Positions 23,153 to 34,089 of a DNA stretch of 64,000 bases are shown here, one piece after another. Source of the DNA: Sipunculus nudus (taxonomy: Eukaryota; Annelida; Sipuncula; Golfingiida; Sipunculidae); assembly GCA_026874595.1 (NCBI GenBank), contig CM049307.1, positions 92,542,330 through 92,606,329 on the forward strand. Reading direction: 5' to 3'. Positions within the stretch are counted from its first letter, which is position 1; every line of letters starts with the position of its first letter. The notes beneath the pieces are model-generated. The model was not told the origin of the DNA. It did no database searches and worked only from the letters and a program-made list of their open reading frames with translations. A program made the translations under genes and the position numbers.

Positions 23153-23619
23153 GACGTATTGAAACGGCAACACTTTTCCCGATAAATAATCTTGATGTTA
23201 GTCACCAGATGCCGTGTGACAACGTGTCCCGTCTGGTAGACAAAGACCTTCAAACGGATCTTCGTCTTCCCGGACGCGGAGGACTCGGATGTACAGCTTC
23301 ATTTGCGAACAAAATCCCATCAAACAGCACATCAAACAGCACATCAAACAGCACACCAGACAACACATCAAACAACAAATTTCTAGTACGAGTTGTCGGA
23401 AAAGCCTCAGCAATAAAAATCTTATCCTAGTCCACGCCGAAATTCCGTATCTGCATCAAGGCTGGTTCAAAATGTGTTCAAGTGATCGAAAACAACGAAC
23501 TTGAGTTCATCTGTAACATCTGTAACATGGCCACTTCAAGTATACTGCGTCTGGTTGTGTTTACAAAAAAAGAGGAAGTTACAGTCACTGAAATCTCAGC
23601 GTTCAGAATGGATTATTAA
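23153..23619 (+). CDS. Terminal exon, weak F5/8C-like domain, with in-frame TAG
   Basis: The acceptor CATTTTGCAG follows a (TA)n tract. The frame reads RLVDKDLQTD, two Cys, then an Asn/Ser/Thr stretch made by a 12-bp repeat (23321-23380) with several N-x-S/T sites. TAG at 23428 interrupts it; the same frame stays open for another 62 codons (RLVVFTKKEEVTVTEISAF at the end) to TAA at 23617. AATAAA at 23674 follows. The arrangement of strands and the late TEISAF motif resemble galactose-binding (discoidin/F-type lectin) domains, but the match is weak. It may belong to the upstream fibrinogen-related gene. Confidence 0.55.
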
Positions 23620-23673
23620 AGAACATTAATTATTTAGAGATGCTGGATAAAAAAAAAAAGGATCGGGGTATTA

Positions 23674-23679
23674 AATAAA
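23674..23679 (+). promoter_or_regulatory. Poly(A) signal
   Basis: AATAAA lies 55 nt after the stop at 23617-23619. Confidence 0.55.
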
Positions 23680-23763
23680 AACGTCGTACAGAAGCAATTA
23701 ACTTAAGTTATTATCAGTTTACTTCATATCAGCATTTTATAACTTTTGATAGATATTTAAAAT

Positions 23764-23815
<52 letters not shown>

Positions 23816-24299
23816 CGTGTGTTGTTCCTGTTGACCTATTTGTAAGGAAAAATTTCCTAAATTTTCAATGCTTTATCTTTGTGTAAACTTACATGTTCAT
23901 GATTATATACGTAATTTTGCTTTTATTGATTAAAAACAAGCTGATATCCAATATAGTCTTGATTTCGTTATACATCACTTTCTTAATTAGAATGGGTGTA
24001 CAGGAGGAGATCCTTTAGTCTTGTACTAGAAACATAACAACATTTTTTTTTGTATTCTTATTCTGTCTATTACGCAGGACTATATACAATATCCGGAAAG
24101 TTTTTTGTACTAGTTGTACCAGTCACCGACGGAAAATGAGCCACCACTAATTTATAAACTTTACTTGTTTAACATGGGTTGTACAACTAGTTATAGTGAT
24201 TAATTTGAGGAACTCTCAAATTAGGGGTGGAGGAAACTGGAAGTAGTCCAGCTGTTAAGAGAAGAATTGTGCAAATAGTGAAAGAAGCATGAAACTTGG

Positions 24300-24997
24300 C
24301 ATATTAGTTGACCAGACCATACTCAATATTTTTAAATATTTAGCCAAGCGGGATTAACCCCATATTGGTCAAAATCCAAGATGGCGGCCAAGATGGCTGC
24401 TGGATTATAAAATATCATTACATTCGGTTATATTTGTTCCAGAAAGCTTTACAAGTGTACTATTTCTATGTTTTCGGGGTCGATAAATTCATTTATAAGG
24501 GTTAAAGTCTGTAATATGACTCTGTGAATGAATCCGGGTTTTGTTTATATTGAAATTGTCCCAAATTTGCTTTCGTTTACTAGCACAATGTACTGCAAAC
24601 ATTGTTTGTTGGGTTTGGCACAGTAGTCGCATACATTGTGATTGTAATCAAATGAAAGTGTCCTTTGATGGCTTAGGTTTGTCTGCTTTGTCGTGCATTT
24701 GGATGCTTGTATTGTAGAACAGTTTTATTGCAATATTTCTTGATTTCTTCATTTGAATTTTCCTTTATTTGCATGCTGACAAATGTAATTGCTTTGAAGA
24801 GGTGATGGTTGTAAAAAACTTATCTGTCGAAATCTGCAATAAAATTAGGATTGAACTTGATATGTCCGTATACATTAATCATTTGAATGTTTGAAACCTA
24901 CATACATGTAATTAGATTTAACGATAAGCATTCATGTAAACCTCTGTTAGTGCAATTATGATAAATCAAATGCATAAATCCAACTATGTTGACATTT

Positions 24998-25048
<51 letters not shown>

Positions 25049-25060
25049 TAATGTTACGTA
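24300..25060. repeat. Diverged dispersed repeat flanking the TIR element
   Basis: The part around 24740-24900 (CTTTATTTGCATGC, AGAGGTGATGG, GATATGTCCGTA) is recognisable again at about 28940-29090, and a further related segment recurs near 29270-29400 and 30290-30420. A low-copy repeat of unknown class; it ends in (TA)n. Confidence 0.5.
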
Positions 25061-27089
25061 TTTGAGCCTTATGTCTGTTTCAATATAATGTAATGGAAAA
25101 TCGAGTGGTAAAATGCTCGGCTATCTCCACTGGCCCCCGTTTTTAATGAACGTCGTTCCTATAAGTCGGTTGTAATGGCCCGTCCAAAGTGGGTGAACTC
25201 CTCCTTGTCCTTCGTTTTCCTCCACCCCTGTATATATACCGCCAAACGCCGCCATCTGAACCCTAGAGAGTGGCTTGTAATAGTAATTATAACTTACTGT
25301 CCATACACTCTTAGAAAAAAGGGTTCCAACTAGAACCTAAAAGGGTTCTTCAGATTGGACTGAGTGGGGAACCTTTTAAGCTTTCAGCTAGAACCTTCAA
25401 GCGGGGTTCTTTTTGGAACCTCTCTAAGTATCTTTTATGGAACCTAGTTAGAAAAAAAGGGTTCCAACTAGAACCTAAAAGGTTTCTACACGGTGGACTT
25501 AGTGGGGAACCTTAAAAGGTTCTTGGTGGAACCAATGTATAGGGTTCTTCAAAGAACCTTCAATGCATTTTTATTTAAGAAAACAGTCTAGGATCTCCTT
25601 TTATACGTTTAGGATAAATTAATTACGTCATACGTCATATTTGATAGAGTGTTGATTGATATGCAAAAAAATATAAAAACATTTCTCAAAGAAGATGGTT
25701 ACCTACAAGGATTATAGCTGAAATCATATATATATATAATTGCATCCTTTAAATGTGATGAAACCTTCCGGGCAAAATGAAAACACTGTTTTTTTTAAAG
25801 GAAGCACATTTTTATTCAGTTGTAAACACCAGTCTGTGAAAAAAGAGCAATTACAAAAAGCATTAGCTAATAAATGCTCGTAATTGATATAACTGACATT
25901 TGCTATACAGAGTTCGTGAACACCTCGCAAAGTTCTGAGTCGTTTTCTCAAACTTAAATAAATTCCCTTGTTATCGTACAGCGTAGAGTTTTTAAAATTC
26001 AGGCAAATGCTGTGATTTGCCTGCAAGAATTTCAGTTTTCTTGGTATATACTAACAATGAAATTGAATATTTCGCAATGTCTCTCTTATCTGCACACACC
26101 AACATCCCTATAAGAATAGAACAACCACGATGCGCAGAGTGTTCTGTTTTTTTTTTTGTGGATTTGATATCCGGTGAACGTCAAGAATATTTTGATGAAT
26201 TATTTGTGTGTTCTCAGGTATTTGTCTATCTCTTGCGAGTCCAGGTCCTCTCGTGTAGTAATTCTGTATACGTATCGGCTTTACAAAATAAAATATATAA
26301 AGTCGCAGCAACATATAATCGATACACAACAGGTGATGCAACCTGTGTCTTGCACGATGTTTGTATGGCTATATACAGCTTATACGCCTTGGTGAGCGAT
26401 TCAAACGAATTCCAGTCCCATAGTCAAATGTATTGTTTCTATGTATATAAATCTTCAAACAACATGCCTGCATAGAATCGATGAGCTGTATGATCGGCGA
26501 TAAAGTCCAAACACTGCGACGGTCGAACTAATCTCTGTTTCCGTGTCATCATATCCCTTTATTGCATGATTCGTACTTGGCAAGGAAAGGTACGGAGAAT
26601 CGATCTGTAAAAAAATAGGAGATGAAATATATATTACCAGCAGTTGAGAATTAATTAACATACGATGTTTCTGGTCTGTGAAGTCGCTAAATGGAACTCC
26701 CCCCCCCCCCTCTCTCTCTCTCTCTCTGAGTGGGATTGCATTTTGAATGTTGATGTTGTTTACATTACAATGTTTTGGCAAGCGTCCCGACATATCATTG
26801 ACACGAAAATGTAAAGTCATATAAACTGCTGATGATGAATACAATAACTATTACAAACATGTTCTTTTCACAAAGGTATTTTAACATAGAATGCGTAATT
26901 ATTCTTACTTTTTCTTAATTGACTTATAATACTTATTACCTTGCTTTCAAATTATTTGTAGTCTCCTTATATAGTTAAAGGTGGTTAACACAGATACAAT
27001 AACTGTTTTTTGCTTTGTGATACACAATGCCAAGTGCATTATTAAAAACATTTTTTTTATGATTTAGAAATAACTCCTGAACAACGTAC

Positions 27090-27177
27090 CATATAATAAT
27101 CGTCAGCCCAATTACAACGAAAATCCACTCTTCATTTTTCATTTCATTCTTGCTAGCCAGGCAGATGTATCTGGTTC
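27090..27177 (-). CDS. Putative minus-strand exon, duplicate 1
   Basis: On the minus strand, CTCTTTGCAG precedes and GTACGT follows. It encodes TRYICLASKNEMKNEEW and a hydrophobic stretch (VVIGLTIIIW). 88 nt, phase 1 in, 2 out. Lies inside the TIR element. No complete gene can be built around it. Confidence 0.3.
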
Positions 27178-27627
27178 CTGCAAAGAGAAAGAATGGATGG
27201 GTGACCAGTATATTCTGTACTTGGTAATACACGTAATTAATCAATGCAACACCAGGTTAGTGAGAGGACGCTTTAAACTAATGTGTAATCAAGCGTAACC
27301 ACACAGTGAGAGGCCCAGCTCTGTCCCGCATGTCCATATGTAGTGAAAACCCCAATATTAGGGTCTCCAAAACAATATATAAACATAACAAAATAGCATG
27401 CATATGTGTGCATTGGATTAAAACGGTGTGTCAATATAATTAATAAGCAACCTTGTCTTATTCCTTAAAATGTATGGTATGTCCCTCACAATTAGATGTA
27501 AATACAGACATAAAAACCTTAGATTTTTGTTTTGTGATACACAATTCCATGTGTATTGTACCACTTGACAGCTTACAATTTTAGTATAACTGTAGAATAT
27601 CTTTCAATACACGATATATAAACTTAC

Positions 27628-27700
27628 CTTTTCATAGGAAAATTCCTGTAAAATTGTTTTTCGTTTGCTCTCTTAATACCCAGGCAGATGTATCTTGTAA
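27628..27700 (-). CDS. Putative minus-strand exon, duplicate 2
   Basis: Diverged copy of the 27090-27177 exon (TRYICLGIKRANEK), with acceptor CTCTTTGCAG and donor GTAAGT. 73 nt, the same entry and exit phases. Flanking sequence is also duplicated (about 27018-27245 against 27535-27790). Confidence 0.3.
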
Positions 27701-29469
27701 CTGCAAAGAGGAATGAATGTGCTGATTAAGTCCACGCTTGGTAATAATTAGCCCACTATACAACACAGAGTTAATTAGTGAACACCTTCAGTCAATGTTC
27801 AATTGGGTGTGATTTTATATTGACAGAGTCCGTTTTGTGCCAAGGCCAAAGGGTTGAAATCCCGAGCAGTTTATAAAACAGTGCTCTTATTTCTACCATT
27901 TGCTGACTAAAATTAAAATAGCAAGGCTTGTGTTCTTTTGCCTAATGTAAAATAAATGATTTGTCGAACAGTCTAAAGAAATGACAAAGGATAGAGACCT
28001 GTAAACATTGTGTACAGGTTATTAATGTTATGAATGTATTCCATGTATAATTGTCCAGCTTGTTCAGTTTCAGTCACTCAAGCCGATTTTCACTTTTGTT
28101 TGGTGATTGTTCCTTTACAATGCTGGAACTGTTTCTAATTCTGCTTGTGTTACTATGAACTTTTATTACTTTGCTGCAACGATTATTGCACGCATTTTTA
28201 TTACGGGACTTTGTCCAGGTTTAGATTTATTGAACGTGAGTCCGTTCGCAGACAGAAACTGATTCATTGGACAGTTAATCTCTAGACCTATAACTTTGAC
28301 GTTCTTTACATAAAATTAAATTAAATATAAACACCAGTCTTACCTCATGTACTGTGTTTCCTCTTCTCACATATCGAGCAACCAAAACAACCCGACCGTT
28401 GACTTCATTAGCTCAAATAAAGCTGCGCATACGCGTCTAAATCATATTGGTATCCGGTCAAGACACGGGTTCCATCCAGAACCTCATTTTGAGTTAAGAT
28501 CATGGCACGAACCTCCTGGTTCCATCTGGAACCTATTCGTGGGGAAAAGAGTTCCAGATAGAACCATGGATCTATCCAGAACCTTTTGGGTTCTTAAAAG
28601 AACCATCAGGAACCCTTTTTTCTTAGAGTGTATAAACTATATATTATAATAAAATAAATTAGACAATCCATATAATTTAGAGTTTATCTTGCTTCTAACT
28701 TTTATATCAGACTGAATGCGTGCGTGGCAGGATACAGACCTATGTAAGAAGCTGACACCTGTCAGCTGTAAAGATTCTACCTTGTGTACCCACTGAAATT
28801 GTACGTGCTAAAAGTCCCTTTTTCATCAGCATACCCAACGGTTAAATTTGATAATTTTTTTTTAACACTGCACTTTTAAATTATAGTGTCATATGCTTGT
28901 GTAGGTTGTATTGTATTAATATTTCATATCTGATTTCCTCTGTTTGATATCCTTTTATTTGCATGCCAACGAATGTATTAACTGCCTTGCAGAGGTGAAA
29001 GATGAAAGAATCTTAGGTATCCTGTGTCGTATCAAAATGGGAGCTTGATATATCCGTGAAAAATAGTTAGGGATTTAAAAAAAAACTACAAACATTATGT
29101 TAAATTTTTCCATCAACTTAACATTCAAATCTTAATTAGTGCAATTAAGAATTATAAAAAAAGTTCAGCTGAAATCTAATTTAAATGTACTTGTTACATG
29201 TATTTGAACAGCATGTTTGTTTCAAAGGAAAGACTTTTATTAATAATTTATTTAGACTACATCCGTGCATGACAAGATACGCGCTAATGTAGAAGCTCAC
29301 ATCTGTTTGCTGTATAGATTCTATACAGATTCATGAAGTGATGGCTTTCAGACTGTATGTTGGCATGAAAACAGAGTCAACACACATTAAGAGGTGCGCA
29401 ACATGTTGCTATATGTTGCCTTTGTACTATGGTGATAAATGCATGGAAAAATCAATATCTAATGCAGAT

Positions 29470-30278
29470 TGTTACAGATGATTGTTTTATTGTGCACACG
29501 GATCTTCCTTGAGTTGTTGGCATTTGGTTCGTGTAGCACGCGTAGCTTGTTGCCGTGGCAGCATCCCCTGGCTGGGCCGGGCTGGCCCACGTGTGAACCC
29601 TGACACGGCGGTCTCTGTTCGAGATGTTTCCTGTCGCGTGTGTACTGTGTATTATGTATTATCCTTTTCGATTGTTCGTGAAAGGGAATTTTCTAGAGTT
29701 TTCGGATGAAAGGTTATAAATAGGGGCTGTGTTTTTAGAGCCTGGAGAGAGGTGAGAGAATATTTCTGCGGACACAGAAGCGTGTATGTCAGTTTGTGGG
29801 ACCTATTCCGATAAGTGCGGCAATTATAGATTTTCTTCTGGATTGGTGACGGATCTTGTTTGGTCTTCAGTTTACTTTCGGAATTGAAACAAGAACTTTT
29901 CATTGGACTGTTATACTCTGAGAAGATTTGTGTGAACTGTTCATCTGAGTTATATGCTTTAAAGGACTTGTCGCTGTGACAGTGGTGGTATCCAGGTACA
30001 GTGCACTTTGTTTATTATATTAGGCTGTGTTGTTATATTGATTTGCTGTTAGACTGTTGTTGTACTCTGTAATTGTATTGATTTAGTGAATTGTAATGTG
30101 AGGGTTGTTTTAGGAATAAATTATGGTTATTTGTTAACAAAAGGACCACTGACTTCTTTATTCATTCCCCTGGACATTTCAAGCTGCCTAGTGTTACAGA
30201 ATCTGATTTTTTTTCTTTCCATTACACAATTTATGTTCATCACGCATATGTGATCTGTTGATAAAAGGTTCCATAACA
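29470..30278 (+). mobile_element. Solo LTR of a Ty3/Gypsy-type element
   Basis: Starts TGTTACAG and ends CCATAACA, flanked by the 4-bp direct repeat AGAT (29466-29469 and 30279-30282). It aligns along its length, in opposite orientation, with the LTR at 42170-42958. It carries its own TATAAATA (29715) and AATAAA (30115). No internal region is left, as expected after LTR-LTR recombination. Confidence 0.88.
29715..29722 (+). promoter_or_regulatory. TATA box inside the solo LTR
   Basis: TATAAATA followed by GGGGCTGTG; the homologous LTR has TATATAAAGGGGCTGTG at the same place. Potential cryptic promoter directed rightwards. Confidence 0.6.
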
Positions 30279-31384
30279 AGATACCTATTTGCAGACTACT
30301 ATGTTTGTGATATAGTGATGATGCAGACTTTAGACTGTATGCTTGTATGAAAGAACCAACATGTGTCAGTAAAATATCACTGCCCTTTGTTGTGATGCTT
30401 TCTTTGTAATATAGAACCAGTTCCTTTCCAACGAGTTGCCATTAAAATTCACTTTGCATAAATTGTTTATGTCAACAAATTACTTTCATTTGCTGACATT
30501 ATGCACATCTTTAGATGAATGTAGTACCTGCATGTATTGTTAGAAATATTCACTACATGTATGAGTCGGTGCTGCCGGGTTCAAGCTAGATGCTCCGAAA
30601 ATGGAAAAGAAAGGCGACAGACAAAGAGAGTCGAATTTACAAAACGAGGTTAAAAAATATAATGCAGCCTCGGGTTTCAGACATACATTTTATCTTCAAC
30701 TTGATTACCTCAAAATTCAGTACAATATTTTGTTTAATTTTTTTTCGACTTGTTTGGTGATTGTAACTTTTCTGTGCTTTCAGCTCCTGAGGTCTGGCAT
30801 CTCTGGACAGTTACACTTTCCCTTAGTCAGTTTGAAGTCCAATTGCATAATGCTTTGGAAAGTTGTATTTCGTACCATCTGCTTCATTAAGTGAACATAC
30901 ATTTTTGAGAATACACTACTTCCTGATATTATTACTGAACAGATCAGTTTATAACCGCATTATTTGTAATATTGCCAGCAATTTTTTATTACCTGTGCAT
31001 GAATATTTTCTTTCAGATTTGGCAGGACAAGAGCGTTTCCTCTGGTAAAACACACACAATTCCAACTTACTATCGATTCTTTTTATCTTATGTGCAAGGT
31101 TCAGTTCCATCTACAATTTTGCATCCTGTGCACTTGAAGAAAAACTATTTTAATAACTGAAGCTAATATTTATTATAACTAATTGTTATTACATGTATTA
31201 AGGGTGCATCATGTAAACAAACGAAGTATTTGATGACAACACTTGGAAATGTAAAGTCAATGTAAGCTTATATTGGTAAGAATCATCACACATGTTACCA
31301 ATGTAGCAAGTAAACGGCAAACTGCACAAGTGTCCACAGGTGTCCAGATTCTGTCATGAACCATCACTACAGTACAAAGATAGC

Positions 31385-31460
31385 ATAAACGAGGTTAGAA
31401 CGTCGCCTCGTGGTTAAGGACGTGGTTGTTGGTCTCCGGTTTGAACCCCATCGATGTCTA
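31385..31460 (+). repeat. tRNA-like (Ser/Leu-type) SINE fragment
   Basis: Box A-like CGTGGTTAAGGACG and box B-like GGTTTGAACCCC are spaced as in a tRNA-derived promoter. No cloverleaf can be completed, so it is not called as a tRNA gene. Confidence 0.4.
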
Positions 31461-32759
31461 ATTGGCATAATGGTGAAATCTCGCCACAAACCTTAGTGTC
31501 TTAATGATAGGTTTCTGATTTCTTTCTAACAACACACCATCTTTTCATTTGGATATCCTCATTCTCATCCAAAAGAAGGCCTAAGTCTATAATTCTGAAA
31601 GAAAGCATAGCATAAAGCATAATGTTGTAAGCCTCTAAATATATACTGAGTCTTCATGCAAGCAAGGAGTCTTGAAGTTGCATCATCACCTCAAGGCAAA
31701 AGAACCATTAACTTATAAACAAAAAAAATTCTTTAACATTGATTGTACAGCTTGTTATAATAACAACACTTTTCATGGATCGGATAAAAAAGTAGTGGAT
31801 GGAATCAGAGGACAAGAAAAAAACAACCGACTCTGTACGGACAACTTTAACCCACTCTCATAGCAACATCGGAGATAGAAACTTGTTTGCAAGTGAAGAG
31901 AGCCGAGCGTTTTACCAGTCGACTGTCCCTTTCATTACATTGAAAAAAAAACATAGTGTTTAAATGCTTAAAATATACAAATATATTAAATTCCAGCAGG
32001 GTAATCAACAAATACGTTTTACCGATAGATGTGCTGGTAAAAAGAACAATTTTAGCACAATTTAAATACCAACAAAATCAGATTTCGGTGAGATGGACAT
32101 ACACGTGATATACGTACACAAAACCTTAAACACCATAAACGTAGTTGATATATTCATGGAATAACTTAGTAACCCTTTCACTATTAACCGCCCTATTTCT
32201 AAAGGTTTGTAATTCGACCAAATTGAAAAGAGTACGCCGATCGTACACATTATAATAAAGGATTCTGAAAATTCACTGCAGTTTATCAAATGATATAATA
32301 TCGGTAAAGCTGATACGAAAAGCTAATACACGTTGGCATAGGCATAAACATAGTTCATTCTCAAATGGGTTATAATTGTTACACGGGATGTATCTCTACA
32401 TGGTTTGGAGTAGCCTAGCTTTATCCGTTATGTATGACAATTGATTCAGAATTCCATGCAGGTCGCGTGTTATAATTCTATGCTAAGTACATATATCCCT
32501 TGTATTCCTTCGGACCAAATAAGATTTTTTCACTCCAGAGATATTGAAATATCTGACCATTCTAAGATATTTTTTTTTAAATCAAACCAGACATTATTAA
32601 GATCACATACACGTTGTAAGAGGAGTGATCTTTGAGAAACACACGGAACGGAATTGTCTCAAGCCTTGACCTATTTTTTTTACTTATGCCATGCATGTGT
32701 ATATGTGTCTCATCAATAATTGTTTAGCAGTTATAGAGAATATTGCGGTCCCTATTTAT

Positions 32760-33600
32760 TTGCTCCTCAGAATAGGCTACACAGCACCAAACAGTCTAAA
32801 CCAGCTGATCCACCACTTCCTGTTAATGTACCAGCAAAATCTAGTGATCATCCTGCTTCTGGTGTACTTAATATTCATCCCAGCCCCAGATATGTTGACA
32901 GTTCTATTCAGCTTCAGAGTCTCATTCGTCTCAGTTTTCCACTCCCAGTCAGTAAAACACCAGACTTGCATCATATTCATGGTCTGACCTTCCATTGGCA
33001 GATAATAAGCAGTAATCTTAAGGCAAATCAGCAGTGTTGCAACAGTTATTCATACCTACAAACCAACCAATTCCACCTATTATAGAACCTGAATATGAAG
33101 ACCAAAGCCAAGATATTGTGTAACTACCAGGCCCCCTGTTGACAAAGGTTGATTCTTTTATTTCCAGCCACATTCCAAGTGAACAAGATCTTGATAGGGT
33201 TTTGAAAATAAAAAGAAAACAAAGATATTTCGAGACTACAGTTTGTCATTTGATGTGCAGGAGTTTAGACTGGCTCAGCAGTCTTCACCTCACTACAAAG
33301 CTATTTTTGACATTCTACCTACAACATTGTACCTCATGATAAGAAAGCTGCTGGGTCCGTTGTTCTACGAACAGGACAGTGTATCATTTGTGTTTTGTTC
33401 AGGCTTTTGTTGAATCCTGAAAATGAACATTACAGTCTCAAGTTAGCTGTACCAGAACAGTACATAGGCACATTGATCAGTCGCTGACATAGTTCACTCG
33501 TGTAATCTCACCAAGGTTGTGATAGAACATACTTGACCATGACCATTTTTAACAGATTGAACCTGTATTTATACATGCAGAATCTGTAAATGTTGAGAAT
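32760..33600 (+). pseudogene. Decayed Ty3/Gypsy-like pol (integrase zinc-binding region)
   Basis: Coding fragments in changing frames: a spacer-like segment (VQEFRLAQQSSPHYKAIFDI) and then the integrase HHCC-type start (LAVPEQYIGTLISR, stop, HSSLV, stop, SHQG, RTYLTM; 33434-33555) with two in-frame stops. The H-x(n)-H-x-G-x(n)-RTYLT order is characteristic of retroelement integrase zinc-binding regions. The upstream part (32760-33130) is more degraded. No LTRs are recognised nearby. Confidence 0.65.
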
Positions 33601-34080
33601 ATTCAGAGACTTCGGGTTTTGCTAGACAACCCTAACAATGACAGAGATGGGACAGAACAGTTCAGAATATCTCTTCGAGTCACATATGAGAAATGATGTG
33701 AACTCAACCAGTCATATGGTAGATTCGCAATAATTTCCCAAACAGAACTAAGAGATATTCATCAAAATGTGAAGTTCATTGATATAAATAATGGCTTAGC
33801 CGCTCCAGGTGAACTTCATTGTCAGCAAAAGCAGAAGCTGCTTGATGTGTTGGAGAATTCTGCTCAAGATGTTGATACTGTATCCCTTGTAAGAGCTGGA
33901 TGTAAAGTAGGACATCTTCAAGTTCTTGTATCTGTATGTATGAAAGAAGGTGAATTTAGATACTGGTGGTCTGTTAATTCAGATTTAGATGCTTTGCCTA
34001 TTGGTCAACAGATCCTAGAGCATGGTTTGCTTAAATGTACAGGCAGTCAAAAGAGGTTCCTTAATAGATTGAATATTTAA
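33559..34080 (+). pseudogene. Unassigned reading frame of 173 codons with one TGA
   Basis: Frame open from 33559 to TAA at 34078 except for TGA at 33694-33696; the last 103 codons from ATG 33769 are uninterrupted. It contains RAGCKVGHLQVLVSVC and EGEFRYWWSVNSDLDALP. Codon use and proximity suggest that it belongs to the adjoining decayed retroelement, but it is not a domain I recognise in pol. It could be a captured gene fragment. Confidence 0.4.
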
Positions 34081-34089
34081 GAATTTTGT

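Larger units (their letters stand above)
16996..23619 (+). pseudogene. Secreted fibrinogen-related (GGGW-type) protein gene, probably disabled
   Basis: The signal-peptide exon (16996-17056, phase 1) joins exon 2 (19249-19538) to give NE-C-TKRSCFDH, followed by the fibrinogen-domain N-terminal hallmark DGVYNV, VYCDMTTHGGGWTLLV. Exon 2 contains an in-frame TAA (19431-19433) inside otherwise conserved-looking sequence that stays open to the donor. The terminal exon (23153-23619) has an in-frame TAG (23428-23430) and needs phase 1 entry, whereas exon 2 leaves in phase 0. Either an exon is missing between them or the locus has decayed. The family acts extracellularly, often as a carbohydrate-binding lectin in invertebrate immunity (family knowledge). 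The 2.2-kb and 3.6-kb introns hold pogo-like and hAT-like elements. Confidence 0.65.
25306..28630. mobile_element. 3.3-kb TIR element flanked by TA
   Basis: The 22-bp ends (left starts CACTCTTAGAAAAAAGGG, right ends CCCTTTTTTCTTAGAGTG) are inverted with one mismatch and bounded by TA on both sides. Subterminal regions are full of alternating GGTTCC/GGAACC blocks. The left end contains a second copy of its own start about 139 bp inside (25447). Similar GGTTCT-type MITEs are widespread in animals. There is no intact transposase; the ORFs inside (for example 26017-26475, 152 codons) match nothing I know. Confidence 0.75.

Noticed and set aside
26017-26475. 152-codon ORF inside the TIR element
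   Set aside because: No recognisable domain, no promoter or splice context; overlapping frames on both strands suggest chance.
26455-26604. Minus-strand terminal exon for the duplicated exon pair
   Set aside because: A good acceptor exists at 26605, but the phase-2 exit of the upstream exons would hit a stop after about 14 codons; only phase 0 is open.
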